DNA of 64,000 nucleotides, from positions 310,001 through 374,000 of the forward strand of contig JAHBBC010000031.1 of NCBI GenBank assembly GCA_019915015.1, in the 5' to 3' direction. Made by a program: the position numbers and the translations under genes. This DNA is from Auriscalpium vulgare. Lineage: Eukaryota; Basidiomycota; Agaricomycetes; Russulales; Auriscalpiaceae. This document shows, piece by piece, positions 23,092 through 36,745 of this stretch; positions within the stretch are counted from its first letter, which is position 1; every line of letters starts with the position of its first letter. The notes under the pieces were generated by a model. It did no database searches. It was not told the DNA's origin and was given only the letters and a program-made list of their open reading frames with translations.

Positions 23092-26000
23092 TTAGAATAA
23101 TTTTTCGAGAGGGTTGATGACCGTGCCCATCTGGATTACATCAAGTCCATTAGCTCGCTTAAAGACAGAAAACGTGGGCTCGCACCTTTTTTGTCACCTT
23201 CGGCATCGTCGCACGCTGGAAGCCAAGTCGCGTGTTCCACTCCGTGCCCACGCGAGTGTCAAGGCTGCGCTCGAACTGTGCGCGGCTCGTGTACGGGTGC
23301 GGCAGGTCTTTCACGAGGTACTTCGCCGCCTTCTTGTCGCGCTTCTCTGAAATGATGACGTGCGCCTTGCCGTAGTCCGCACGAGACTTGGGATCGATAC
23401 CCGCGATTTTCTTGATGAGGTGCGGTTTGGGCGGGGCTTTGCGCGTGCCGGTGCCACCCCATGAGCCCTGCATGGTGTGAGGCTGAGTGGACGAGGAAAG
23501 GGACAACAAGGGCATACCCAGCCAGCCAGTGTGGTGTCAACTTCGTGCGGTGCATCCTCCTGGATCTCGCGGCGCTTGGCCTCCTCAAAGTCCTACCTTC
23601 TTTGTGAGCGAAGATATAGGATTGCCTGTAACGGAACTCTGACCTGAACAACATTGTCACCCGCAAACGCTAGGGCAACGAGATCGCGCTGCTGAAAGGC
23701 CATGGTCCCATTGGCCTTTCCCTTGCCCTTCCCTGACAACGCCTGCTCCTGCTCCTCGACTTCGCTATTCCCATCATCCTCGTCGCGAGCACCATCAGAG
23801 GGCCCTGATGCAGAGGACTTCGCCTTTTTCGACCGCTTCTGCTTGGATGATCCCGCCCCGGATGATGACGATGCAGTGACAGGGAGCAACAGCATATGGT
23901 CCGCCGAGAGCTCCAGAACCGCATCGTCCTTAGCACGCTCCTTTTCCTCCTCGCGCTCCTTGGCCCGCTTCTTGAGCTTGTTCTTGGATTTGACTGCGGC
24001 GGTGCTGTCCTTGCCTACACTCACCTCATTCCTCTTCGGGCCGACTTTGGATAGGTCTATCCGTGGGACGAGCCATGGGTTAATTTCTTGCGCGCGTGAT
24101 GGCCCTGCGGATGGTAGATCAAAAGTGGTTGACTCGACGGGTGAGAGAGACAGCTGGGCGTGGAGTGGGAGGTCGGTGGATTTCAACGTCGTGCTTGATG
24201 TTTCTGACGGCGCGAGTTGACGCGAAGGAATTGATAACTGACGGAACGCTCATTAGTATGAGAACACGAAGGCGATGGGTGGGCACTCACAGGATTGCCT
24301 GGCCGGAACGACACACGACCGCCTACTCGTTGTATTAAGACGCCAGAGGCGTCCTGCGACGTGCTCGCTTCTCCAACCTCGTCAGCATCCCCGACCCCGC
24401 CCACCCCGCCCATCTCCTTTACGAAGTCGTCGACCTGCCTGTCCACCTCCAGCTGCTCACGCGCTGCCGCATCGCGCATGAACTTCATGTCGAAGACGCT
24501 CTTGCTCTTGCCAACCATCTCCTGCTGGTCATCGTCCTTCAGCTCCGCGAGTTCCTCGAACGCCCGCGCCTTCAGACCCTCCACGCCACCGTCCTCGTCG
24601 CTCGCGTTCTCATCACTGTCGTCACTGCCCTGCTCTCCACGGATCTTCCTTCGAAGCTCGTCCCCTCTATCCAGCATATCTATGATGTCTTGCCGCTGAT
24701 CCGTGTCAAGCTCTCCGCGTGACTTCATCGCCTTCGCCCACTTGCCAGTATTCTTGTGCCGCAGCGTAGCCCGCTCCTTCGCGCGTTCCACCTCTCTCCG
24801 GAGCTTCACCTCTTCGTCGTCTTCGTCGTCGTCTTCTCCCAGCTTCGCCGCAAGCTTTTGGCGCTCCTTCTTCTTGAGACGCCGGTACGTTTTGCTCTTG
24901 ATTTTTGCGACACGTTTAGCCTTCGCCTCGGCGCGAAACATCAGGTCGCGAGCCTTCGCAACCTCAGCTCGACGGGCTGCGACTTCCTCGACTGAGAGGT
25001 GGTTCATCTTGAGTTCCTCTGTCTTGGCAAGATCCTCTTCGCGCATCTTTGCTTGCTTGAGAAGTCGGTCGATAGAGGTCTCAAGTTCTGTAGTAGGCTA
25101 GATAAATCTTCTAATCAGTGTACGCTCGTTCATGTTTAATGGTCAATCAAACCTTGAACTTCGCAGCAAGCTCGAGATTCGAGGTGCGCCCAATGGGCTT
25201 CGTTTGTAATGGGAAAGACAGATGTTCGGCCTGGACCCCGATATGTCAAGGATCTCTGGGATTTTACAAGAGAGGTCTGCATACCTCTTTTATTTGCTTC
25301 ATCGTGTCCTTCCACTTGTCAACCTCCTCCTTCGTTTGATCATAAGCTGCTTCTCTGTCCAGTCGCTCTTGCGTCCGCTGGGGCAGCGGTGCAGACAGAG
25401 GCGCGCCTCCCGTACGAGTTGAAGTCAAAGCTTTCGCCGACTTCTTCAGCGACAGCACATTAGTCGACTGCGACGCGAGAGGAGCCAAGAGGTCGTCAAG
25501 CTTTATTTTCCCAGACACTAGGATAACGCATATGAGTGACTCATGAGTAGGCGAGTGCAAAATAGCTTACTGGATGGCTGGGCTGCGAACTCGCTCTCCA
25601 CGCCAGCCTCCGTGCGCTCGGTGAGTACTCTACGTTTGCGACGTGAGGCGCTTCCGGGAAGCTGGGCATCATCATCTGCCTTCCGCTTCTGCGCTGTATC
25701 GAGAGAGGAGACAAAGTTCCCGAGGCCCTCGAGGGCGTCTGGATCCAGGTCGTCTTCGTCCGCTGATAGTAGCATCTGGTCCTCTTCAGCTGCTCCCTCG
25801 CCGTCGTAACTCCCGCCCTCGTGCTCTTCATCCTCATCTTCATTCTCATCGCCGTCTTCACTTCCCCAATCCCCGTCATCGCCGCGAGACTTGACGGCTC
25901 CCACCTTAGCCTCTTGAGCGGCAGGAAGCTCCGGCTTGCCTTCGTCATGCTCGGATTCCGCCCGGCCATCCAAGACGTCAAGGATATCAAAGAACTCATC

Positions 26001-26578
26001 TGGTTCACCTTCCTCTTCTTCCTCGCCCCCGTCTGGCTCACTGTGGTCCGCTTCCGACATCTCCCCATCCTCGTCCTCATTAAGATCGACGTCTGCAAGG
26101 CGAGTCGGCCTCACTAGTTTGCCGCGCGGCTTTGCCTTTCCTTTGGCATTCCCCTACACATAAACTGAGGCCGTGTCGAATAGATAGATCACGATACACG
26201 CACTTTGGAAGCAAACGAGAACCCGGCGAAGCGTTCATTGTCGCTCTCCTCGAACGCCTCATCACTGTCCAGCTCTTCGTCGTCATCGGGGTCAATCTGC
26301 TCGTTGTCCACAGTCTCCCCGATGAGCCGTGCCCTCAGTGCGTTGCGTTGCACTTCATCGTCGGACTCTTCGCCGAACTCCGCTGCCTCCTCCTTGTCGA
26401 GTGTCAGCTTCACGTTACCGCGCCTGACTTTTTGCTGCTGATGTTCGTAAACGTCAAACCCCGAGGAACCTGATGCCTTCCTCGACTGTCGTTTGGCATA
26501 TCCCGTCGCGTTTGACTTGCGCGTAAAGGCAGCGGATCTGCCTCCTCCTGAACGACCGTTTCGAGCCGGCCCAGCCAT
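23092..26578 (-). CDS. UTP14: U3 snoRNP / small-subunit processome protein UTP14
   Basis: A nucleolar protein needed for 18S rRNA maturation. It is large, charged and coiled-coil-rich. It starts MAGPARNGRSGGGRS, then a very acidic N-terminal third. The conserved core includes KIKLDDLLAPL, ERLDREAAYDQTKEEVDKWK, KMREEDLAKTEELKMNHLS, KIKSKTYRRLKKKER and RHKNTGKWAKAMKSRGEL. The C-terminal part includes NPWL, AFAGDNVVQDFEEAKRREI, GWGSWGGTG and RRADYGKAHVIISEKRDKKA-type sequence, ending in TMPKVTKK. The last exon, 23130-23092, encodes MGTVINPLEKLF. About eight introns are needed; that after SFRPGNP uses an acceptor giving LSIPSRQLAP. The stop faces the convergent NRAMP gene 187 bases away. Confidence 0.93.
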
Positions 26579-26939
26579 TAGTGAGAGAGAAGCTACTTTT
26601 CTATCGGGGAGAGAGAATTGTCAGCGGCCTCGTGTAAACCGTAGGGATTTGGAAGAGCAGATAGTTGCAAGCCCTTTGCAGGTTCACGGCGACTTAAGTT
26701 AGGCGCCGAAGAGCATCCCATCACGTGACTGTTAGATTTCACCGTGGCCCGCTCAGCGCTGAGCCCGGGCACTGCAACCCTCACAACTACATACGACTGC
26801 CGTGCTCATGTGCACAGCACGTTGTAGACTTAACTACAGATGGAAACGTAGCATGCATTGCAAAGCTGTAAGGATACATGGAAGCCAAGCCCGCAGCGGA
26901 GGGATGGCACCAGCGTTTGCACTGCCAGGAATCGCGGGA
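26579..26939. other. Intergenic between UTP14 and ubiquitin-RPL40
   Basis: This is the UTP14 promoter and the RPL40 3' flank. No gene is supported. Confidence 0.5.
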
Positions 26940-28447
<1,508 letters not shown>

Positions 28448-30383
28448 ATGGCTGACTTTCATCTCGTAGACGTTCGTGGCTGGGATTGCGACCTGCAGTC
28501 GGTGCGCTGGCGTGCTCGTCATACCCGCCCGCGGTTCTGACCACATCACATGCATCACAGGTGTACACCGCATATATGGGCTACTTCCAGCTCGATAGTA
28601 TTCCATGGTGGGTCTTCCCGGTGCTCGCGAACAACTGGAAAGAGTTGATGGCATACCCCAGGTTTGAGCGCTCATGGGGTCACCTCTTCAACTCCTTCGA
28701 GGACTTCCTGGCTTTCTCCTGGCCGGTGATCACTGTCACAGATACCTGGACCGGCCGAGCGCACATTGTGACTCGCATGACATCTGTTGGAGCATTTGTA
28801 AAGATGATCAAGACGAGGTAGGACTCGGTGCAGGACGTAGATCCTCGTCTCATTCGTCATCATCAGATTCGGCGAAACGCTCCCACTCGTCGATAACATA
28901 CTGAAGATTGATCCATTTGAAAATCACCAGCGTCATTTGCGCACCGTGTCCGACTGGGCGTCATACAAGAAGCTGCATGCGACGCTGCCGGCAGTATTCC
29001 TAGCTGCCCTGAAGACGCGGATCCGCAGCGGTGAGCCTAGAGCGATACAGGAACTCTGGGAGGCAAAGGACAAGACGTTCCTAGCAATCGACTTGGAGAC
29101 TTCCGAGCGAAATCCGTCGTCTATATTGGAATGGGGGTATGCTGCTGTGCGCTGCGGCCACTTGCACACGTGAGCCCCAGAATAACCTCCCGGACGGTTG
29201 CTGACCTCTGCCATCAGGCTGGGGACCTGGCCGCCAGTGCCTGAGGATAATTACCGGTGCGTTCAGGTGGCTGCCTGGCCTTTGTGCCCATTTCGGCTCA
29301 TGCGTTCTGTCCAGTAAGGGCCACTACATCGTCAGCGAGTATTCGGGCAAGGTCGTAAACAAACATAGCCCCACATTCCCCTGGCAGGTAAGAGAGTTCA
29401 GTCACTTTGGCTTTCATGCTGACCGCTGGAATTTGTCTTCTAGTACGCGGTAAGGTTCTGCCGCCCGCCTGTCCTCACCCGCGCTGACACAACGTCAGTT
29501 TGGAGACAGCCAAGTCATCCCCAAAGCTAAGTTGCCAGAGATTGTCCAGGCCACCATCAGGTTTTCACCCCTTCTTCATCCCCGCTTGGGAGCCCATACT
29601 CACGCCCGTCGCTCTATATCAGCAGCCTTGCCAGTCCGGACTCCGAGACGTTAGCCAATAGCCTTGTGCTCGTCTCCCACGCTGTCTCTGAAGACCTCCG
29701 GCGATTCGAGGAGATGAGGATCAGTAGGCGTTCCTAGTCTAACCTCCTCGACTGCCGCTCATCCGCGCGTTCCAGAGCTGCCTCACAACGTGCTGATCAT
29801 TGACGTGCCTACCTTCGAGGCCTGCCTATTCAAAGCAGGTCTTAGAGGGGCTATGCTCGACGCGAAGAGCGGCACTCCCCGCCTTCCGAACACCATGCTG
29901 TCGCTGCGCAGCCTGCTGCACTCGCTGAGCTTGAACATCGATTACGCCCTGCACAACGCCGGGAACGACGCCTTCGCCTGCCTCCTCGCCCTCCAGCTTC
30001 TTCTGGACCCCAAAAGCACCACGCTACCGTTGCCACGGGTCAGGAACTCCACAAATCCATACACCCCTTCTATCAGCCGAAGCCCGGCACCGCTCTTCGT
30101 TTCGCCTGTGCTCACCCCTCCTCTGATGTCGGCATCCCGCCCGTGGTCCCACTCCGCATCTCCGCAAGCGGCAGCCGCGCAGGATCATATCGGTTTGGGG
30201 GAGAACATGCCTGGTCGGCGCTCGCCACACACGTCAAGTAAATTCCTTGCGCCGGACAGGACCATGAGGAGGCTGAGCGCTCTGCCGACAGAAGAGCATG
30301 GGAGGATCACATACAAACGGTCGGCATCCGCGTCGGCACTCGAAGGCCTGACTGGTGGACTGGCTCGGGCGACGATAGGTTGA
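28448..30383 (+). CDS. Gfd2/YDR514C-like protein with DEDDh nuclease fold
   Basis: Likely an RNase-H-fold 3'-5' exonuclease-like protein of the fungal Gfd2/YDR514C family; activity is inferred only. It starts MADFHLVDVRGWDCDLQS, then VYTAYMGYFQLDSIPWW. The core has the first acidic pair in FLAIDLETSE, then GHYIVSEYSG and VLVSHAVSEDLRRF, and the late His/Asp in YALHNAGNDAFACLLALQ, as in DEDDh enzymes. The tail after 30060 is disordered and Ser/Pro-rich. Exons: 28448-28501, 28561-28817, 28867-29169, 29218-29256, 29315-29387, 29444-29449 (6 bases), then from 29499. The first exon was added because it joins in frame through a consensus intron. Confidence 0.78.
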
Positions 30384-30590
30384 AATGATTTTGCTGACTC
30401 GTACTACATGCATCATGGATAGACAATCCTTGCTCCATTCGAGCACTGCCTCGTATCGCACATTACGCACACGGACACGGCACACTTCACGGACTTCAGT
30501 TCGGTGACTCATGTTTCTTCCATACACGCGGTTTTTTTTTGGCTTTGCAATGTCGTAGCGGATAGAAGATGCGCGTGATATCTCTACGTA

Positions 30591-32510
30591 CTACACGACC
30601 AAGTAATTATCAGCCGCTAACGTAGCATCTTCTGAGAATGTGACCTCCTCTCCAGAGTCAACTCGGGAGACTGACGCAACGCGCACTCCGACGATATTGC
30701 CTAGACCGACGAACGCGACCTTGACAGGGAAGAACGCGCCGACATCTTCGCCGCTGATGGAAAATTCCAAGGACCCCGAACGCTCATCCGCGTTCACCAA
30801 GGGAATCGACCAGTCGATTGCGTGACTCGACGGGTTTAGCTGCCACTCGCCGGAATGCGAGGCAACGCTGGGATAATCACCAGACCTGTTAAAGTTCGTC
30901 AATATCGAAATGCACATGGACGTGTTGCGCGCGCTGTTACGTACGGCAGCGGTATGGATATGACGAGATCATGGAGGGTGATGTTCTCATGTTCCAGCTC
31001 GTATTCGATATTCACATCGCACGTCCCGTCATTCGACGGCGTGGGCCAGCAATTGACTGAAGAAGGATGATCAGTCAGGAACAACTGATGACTCCAAGCC
31101 CCATACTTGATAGCGGCACGTAGCTCTCGTCCTTTCCGGCGTATCGCCACTTCAACACCGCAAGGGACTGATTGACCGGGAAGCCACGTGCGGTATCCTT
31201 GAGGGCAATGACCCTGTCCTTGTTGGCCGCAAACTTGGCGACGTTAGGGTGTTGCTTGAACTGGAGCTCGGGCCCGAAGTCGGAAGGCGCGGGCAGCAAC
31301 GCCACCTTGACGCGGGCCAGAGAGGGATCGGACACCTGGAGGTTCATGTCGCCCTTAAGCTCTAGAGACTCCAAGCCGCCTTCCCGCGACAAGGACAAGG
31401 TGATTGTCTCCCTGGTCACGATATGCACACTAAAATAAACATGAATCAGACTGGATAGCGGAAGACTTGACGTGCGGTGCACCTCTCAGCCGTGACGGAT
31501 GGCAAGCTGCCCCTCGTATCTTTGACGGCAACAGGTTCAGGGGTGTGGGCAACCGCCGGGGTAGTGGGTACAGACATGTCTTCTGAGAGAAGTGGCGCGC
31601 CGCCCAGAGCATCGAGGAGTTCGGCCTGCTTAGTCTTCTTGCTGCCAAGTTTCATGCCGCTGCCCTTGAAGGCCGGGGCCCGCACCGAAGATGGTGCCGG
31701 CGATGCTGTCCGCGCGGGAGCAGCTGCCGGGGAGTCGAAGCGCTGCGGCACAGGGGAGTATCCCGTCATCCCACCGCCCAAGTAGCTGCCACCACCGGTG
31801 TTGCCTCCGGACGCAGCGCGCTTCTGCTGCTCGCGCCGCTGCATCTCGAGCTGTTTCGCCTTGCGCTTCAGCTCCTCTTTGGCTTCGGCCTCCTTGTTCT
31901 ATGGCAAAAGATCAGACAGGCGGCACACAGGAACAAGGGGGCAGACAGACGTACCCGAGAAATGATCTCCTGGATCTTCTCCTCGTGAGACTCCATCTCC
32001 AACACACTCCGGACCTGTACCAGGTTGACCTGCTCCCGGTAGCCCAGGCTCACAATCTCATCGAACGCGCCGAGCAGTTCGAAGGAGTTTTTGGCGATCT
32101 CCCGCTGGTCTGCGCTGCGGCACATGTCCGAAACGACGCGCGCGAAGAGATGCAAGGTGTCTATATCCTGGAGAATGTTTGAGGCTTTGTTGGTTATGAG
32201 GACGATGTATAGGTCCTCCAGGGGCTGATATACATAGCGAACTTCAGGCGTCTCGATGCTGGTATGCTGCGAGTTCGGCGGAATGAGCTTCGGGAAAGAC
32301 GCGAGCAGAGATTCGATGCGGGTTCGTGACATTTCGCGGAACTGGCGCGATACAACCGCTGGAAACCATGCAGGAGAGTTAGTATCCACACATGCATAAA
32401 TCTACTTTGCATACCTTTTCCGCCTTTCGTGCATATAGACGCTGCGAGGACGACCTGGTGCTCAGTGAGGATGTGATGTAGCGGCAACCACGGAGCAATC
32501 TACGCACCAT
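30591..32510 (-). CDS. RET2: Coatomer delta subunit (delta-COP)
   Basis: The COPI coat subunit of Golgi-to-ER vesicles. The N-terminal longin fold runs VVLAASICTKGGKAVVSRQF, REMSRTRIESLLASFPKL and EVRYVYQPLEDLYIVLITNK. A helical linker follows (EAEAKEELKRKAKQLEMQRR). The C-terminal mu-homology domain includes ITLSLSREGGLESLELKGDM, VNIEYELEHENITLHDLVISIPLP and SGSLEFSISGEDVGAFFPVKV. The coding part of the first exon is just the ATG (32510-32508), followed at once by a GTGCGTAG donor; the next exon begins GTC GTC CTC. Other introns fall after GGK, after IISR, within TAES/VHIV and around the MHD. The stop is at 30591-30593. Confidence 0.94.
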
Positions 32511-32974
32511 GATGCCTAGTTGAAGTTCTCTGGCAGTTGTCTACACAAAAGTCCCAAGGAGCTTTCGCTGAAGTGACGGTGATTGCAGGCGTTGGCGGAC
32601 GACTGTGAACCCCACCGGCGGTGCTGTACGTGTCTGTCCTAAGCAGACGCCTGCCCTGAAGACAGCACGTGCTCCCGGCCAGACGCGTCGCACTGTCGCA
32701 GCACGGTGACGAAAAGGGATTTTATTCCATCCAATCTCGACGAACCGGTACGCTTGTAAAATGATAAATTGCTTTGTTTCCTCAAGTGCTCTAACACAGT
32801 CACAACTCTCTAGAACGTCGAGCGCGAGGCGACCGAGTGAGGGTTGGGCGCCGCAAGTTGCGTCACTTGCCCGGCGGCCCTCAACATTCAAAACCGCCGG
32901 TGATACTCGCATGAGTACTCGAGCGTATTAGCGAAAAGCTTTTCATTGTTTTCGAGAATCTCCGGCGTTAGCTT
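32511..32974. other. Intergenic between delta-COP start and aldo/keto reductase relic
   Basis: A 123-codon open frame on the minus strand (32541-32912) has no recognisable motif and overlaps the delta-COP promoter. I do not count it as a gene. Confidence 0.4.
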
Positions 32975-33500
32975 TTAGATGACATCCAGCGCCTTGCGGT
33001 TGCCGAGAACCTGCTCGAGCTTTGTCGCTCCGAGGATGACGGTGCACGTCCGCGCGACCCAGGCCAGAGCGAGATGCGCGACCGCACCCAAGCCCTGAAT
33101 ATGAGTAAGTACAAAATGAATGCCAGCACGGTGTACGACACTCACCAGCCTCCGCAAGCTCCGTCAAGGCCGTTGCCTTCTCGATCTGAGCTCGGCCCTC
33201 CGCGGACTCCGAGAGAAACACGACACGCTTTTGCAGAGCTTCAATGTGTCCACCTCCAGAGCCATCTGGAACGTCGTTGTTTTACTGAAAACCATGACAG
33301 CATGCGTCTGGCCCTCAGAACCATTCGTTGGGCAACGGCTTTGCCCGTCAAGATGCCTTCGGCAAGGGCAGAGAAGACCGTCATTCCCAAGTCATTTCCA
33401 ACTTGCCGTACTTCTTGCAAAGCGCTGCCGAATCGATCAGACGGATTTCACAAGAGCGCGTTGGTTCACATACCGGATTTTGACCATCGGGGCAGTCTAG
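32975..33500 (-). pseudogene. Aldo/keto reductase relic, C-terminal part
   Basis: The last third of an aldo/keto reductase of the voltage-gated potassium channel beta/YajO-like group: LCKKYG, then TVFSALAEGILTGKAVAQR, RAQIEKATALTELAEA and LALAWVAR..TVILGATKLEQVLGNRKALDVI, ending at the stop at 32975. The pieces lie in different frames with stops between them (for example around 33400), so no intact protein can be read. The rest of the gene continues beyond the inserted element at 33523-35765. Confidence 0.8.
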
Positions 33501-33522
33501 GTTGAGAAGGCTGCACAACCAT

Positions 33523-33556
33523 CAGTACTTGTATCGGGCCCCTGAAATGCCCTGAA
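33523..33556 (+). repeat. Left terminal inverted repeat
   Basis: A 34-base terminus starting CAGTACTTGTATCGGG and ending TGCCCTGAA. It pairs with 35732-35765 with two mismatches. Confidence 0.85.
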
Positions 33557-35112
33557 CACCCCTGAAATGATACGACAGGGCTGAAATGCTCTGAAAACGG
33601 CTGAAATATGTCATTTCAGAGGATTTCAGAGCATACACCATCAAGATCCGCGAACTGCTATTTAATAAAATACAGTAGTAGCTCATGTATATATATTAAT
33701 CTATCAGGTTGTCCTGCTTGCGCTCAACGCTGCGCGGGAGCGCTCGTACGAGTCACGAAACGCACGGTCGATGCATGAGGATAAGACGAACGCGCAGGCT
33801 CAGATACATGTCCAAGTTGCGCGACGCGCGGCTGGAATGTGGGATGTAGCTGACCGAGATGTTAGAGAGGGGCGTAATGGGCGTTGAGCTGAACGTACCA
33901 CCCTGCGAAGGGACTCCGGCTGCATTAAGCTCGCCAAATGCGCCCGCTGCATGGGCCATGTAATTGGAAATTAATTTGTGTGGTGTGCTTGCCGCCGCGA
34001 TGCATCGACCTGGTCTGCGTCGCTTTGCCTCTGGCAAAGATGAGGGCGAATGTTCGCACCCGAAGGCGAGATAGCAGCGGTTGCTATGTGCCGATGGATG
34101 GCGTTGGCTGGCACGGAGAACGAGAGCGAGCGGTATATGGATTGTTGTACTATGAGCCGACATGCATTTACGCACCTCCCCTGGGTTCGTGACCGTTCAC
34201 CTGAGGCTCAGTGTTTGGGAGGAGCGCGTGGGGCGTGATCCGTTCCCTGAACGAACCTTCAGGTTGGAGGAGAAAGGGACTACGTGGGTTGCTTACCTGG
34301 TTGCGTACGCCCCGGCACTGCTCTGAAGTGGGCCCACAGCGAGTTCGTGCACGCCCGCGCACCTTGCTTGTTCTCAGACTGTCAACATCGACGCGCGTCC
34401 CGTCATCCTTGCGCACTCTGCGCCCGTCCGCTGCACATGCGTGCGCAACTTAGTTGCTAACGCGCGTCTTTGCAGTTCGTCCAGTGCGCGTTGTCGTATG
34501 CCCGGGACCGTCATCCGTGCATAAGCCTGCTGGAGAATTGTATGATCAGCTCGCTTGCATCGAGCTGATGTATGAAAACGTACCAAGCATACATACACGA
34601 AGGTCAGAAGCGCAAGTACTTGGTTATAAGTCGGCGCGCACAATGTGCGCTGGCATGATTTGTCACACCTTGTCACATCACTGCGTCGCGGTCAAGTCGA
34701 CGTCTTCCCTCGTCTTACCTTCACCAACTCACCCACCCCCCGAAACTCACTCGCGATACCCCGCCCGCAACTCACTTCACAGTCGCCCGCAGCCCGCCCT
34801 CTGCAATGACGTGTCGCGCAGGCCACGTCACTCTCACGCAAGTCGGACGGATGAGCAATTTGCAGAGAGTTTGGATAGAGGAGCAGGACGAAGGGAACGG
34901 AGGTTGGATAGAGGTCCAGGAAGAAGGGAAACACCATGAAGGGCAAGTGTAAGTACCTATATGACCTCCTCCTGTTAACGAGTAGTCGCGACGCCACGCT
35001 ACAGCACCGCGACACCGACACCGTTCCACCAAAGCGCACCCTTCGCGCTGTCGACACTCGTTCAACCGTCCACGGCCTGGCCAGGATGAGCCCGCACTCA
35101 GCCCGTACTCTC

Positions 35113-35220
35113 TGCCCGTGTTCGTTCCCTCACCGCTGACCGGCGTGTTCGTTCCCTCACCGACGCCCGACGTGTTTGTTCCCTCACCGTTACCCGTGTT
35201 CATTCCCTCACCGCTGCCCG
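35113..35220. repeat. Imperfect tandem repeat inside the TIR element
   Basis: Four degenerate copies of a unit built around GTTCGTTCCCTCACCG, spaced about 24-27 bases. On the minus strand the array reads as GEGTNT-type repeats in an open frame, but no complete protein is evident. Confidence 0.7.
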
Positions 35221-35731
35221 TCCTCGTTTCTCGCCGCCGCGGATCACTGCGGACTAGCCCTGGCAACAACAAGGTTAAAATGGTATGGGTGAAGTAACCG
35301 GCCAGCAGATGGGCAAATTCGTTGCGTATCCCCGAGCGTGCCGCTGGACGCGACTGCGGCAGGTAAGATAGCGGCGCGCGCACCTAGCCGGTCCCTCTCG
35401 GTGCGGACATGGCGAATCGCAGGAGTGCCGGTGGTGACAGCATGCACCTCGTCAGCGGCAAATATGGCCAACAGACGGCGGCTTCAACGAGGCCATCCAC
35501 AGATACAACCCCCTTTCTAGACTCGGACATTATATACCTTTACTGCCTTTCTATATTTCACAGGTCTTTGTCCTCGTATCTATGCATTTTGCAGTAGTCT
35601 GATGGCTCTTAAATGCGAGTATTTCACAAATGAGAACGGACTGCCAACCCTCTGAAATGACGGCTTTGCCTGGACACCTCTGAAATGCCCTGAACAAGCT
35701 GAAAACGGCTGAAAACGGCTGAAAACCCTAT

Positions 35732-35765
35732 TTCAGGGCATTTCAGGGGTCCGACACAAGTACTG
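35732..35765 (-). repeat. Right terminal inverted repeat
   Basis: The reverse-complement partner of 33523-33556, with two mismatches in 34 bases. Just inside it are two copies of GAAAACGGCT. Confidence 0.85.
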
Positions 35766-35784
35766 ATGACGTGGGTCATGAAGT

Positions 35785-36745
35785 AATGTGTCCGCGGGGA
35801 TACATAAATCGCAAACTTTTGTTGACAATGCTCCGCCACGGGTGAGTGCCAGCCCTGCTTGTGCATGCTCTCTGTTGGAGACCGTGCATCAGGAGCGGTA
35901 TCATCGAGCAGACGTACAGATGGCCGCCCCGATCTACCGCGCGGACCTATCAGACGTGCCTCAGTAGTAGGACTAACTCACGCGTCTACGCAGGCGACTT
36001 CAAGTTGTGGGTCAGAAGTGTTGACCCAATTACCCACGAGAACGCCTGGACAATATCTTCCGCAGGGACTAAACGGGGACACGCACGAGATAGTCACAGC
36101 GCGAGCAGGAGAAGACACAGAAGCAACGCGCCCGGGGTATGATTAGGGCGATGCGCAAACACGCAGTCAGTATGCAGGCGCTTCAACGTCTCCTTGACGC
36201 CTTCTGCGATACCATCAGGGCGTCAATAGTGCACTATGCCAGACGGAGTGCGTGACCTATTGTTTTCGCGATAGTCCAGCGTTGTTGGGCCAGAGGCGAG
36301 TGCCCCAGAGCATTCTCGTGGTGATGATCAAGTCTGCTCTCCAGACACCCAGCTCCCTGAGGGCGGCGCTACCATTGTCATCACCTCATGAGGCCTCATA
36401 TACGCATTGATCTCGTTGGTGAGAATCGCTCACAGCTCCTTCTCCGAGCCGCCCGTCGCGTAAGTCTCCGCCTCCGAGTCGAGCATGTTAACTCGATGGC
36501 GATAATAACCTACTACAAATGATGTGTCAATAGCGTAAGGGGTAAGGGATACGGAGATAGCCTGAGAAACTCACATTAACAGGATCCATTGTTGCCTCCG
36601 AGTGCTAGATATGTATCGTCAATTATATATGTGTGTTCTAGTCAAGAGGGAAGCCTGAGGGGACGTAGAGCCGAGTGAGAAAACAGGAACACGTAGTCCG
36701 CTGAATAACATGTCTTTTGCTGGTACTCCATTACTACGGTCTCCG
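35785..36745 (-). pseudogene. Aldo/keto reductase relic, N-terminal and middle part
   Basis: Minus-strand fragments in the family order: SGLRVPVFSLG near 36700, then VNMLDSEAETYATGGSEKEL, LIITTRMLWGTRLWPNNAGLSRK, GIAEGVKETLKRL, CVFAHRPN, IVQAFSWVI and SPVAEHCQQ next to the element. The catalytic Tyr region expected as DTAExY is altered to DSEAETY. Frames change several times and stops intervene, so this is a decayed gene rather than a live one. Its 3' continuation lies across the element at 32975-33500. Confidence 0.8.

Larger units (their letters stand above)
33523..35765. mobile_element. Non-autonomous TIR DNA element, hAT-like, inserted in aldo/keto reductase relic
   Basis: A 2243-base element bounded by 34-base terminal inverted repeats that match at 32 of 34 positions and begin CAGTACTTGT. 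Copies of subterminal motifs (CTGAAATGCCCTGAA and CTGAAAACGG) cluster at both ends, as in hAT-type elements. No transposase-like protein can be read inside, so it is probably non-autonomous. The outermost CAT...ATG is also symmetrical (33520-35768). I find no matching 8-base target duplication. The interior contains a small tandem repeat at 35113-35220. The hAT class is inferred from the termini only. Confidence 0.75.

Noticed and set aside
32541..32912. 123-codon minus-strand frame upstream of delta-COP
   Set aside because: No recognisable motif and it sits in the delta-COP promoter.
33512..35776. 8-base target-site duplication around the TIR element
   Set aside because: The flanks (ACAACCAT and ATGACGTG) do not match. 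The CAT/ATG symmetry is an extension of the inverted repeat, not a direct repeat.
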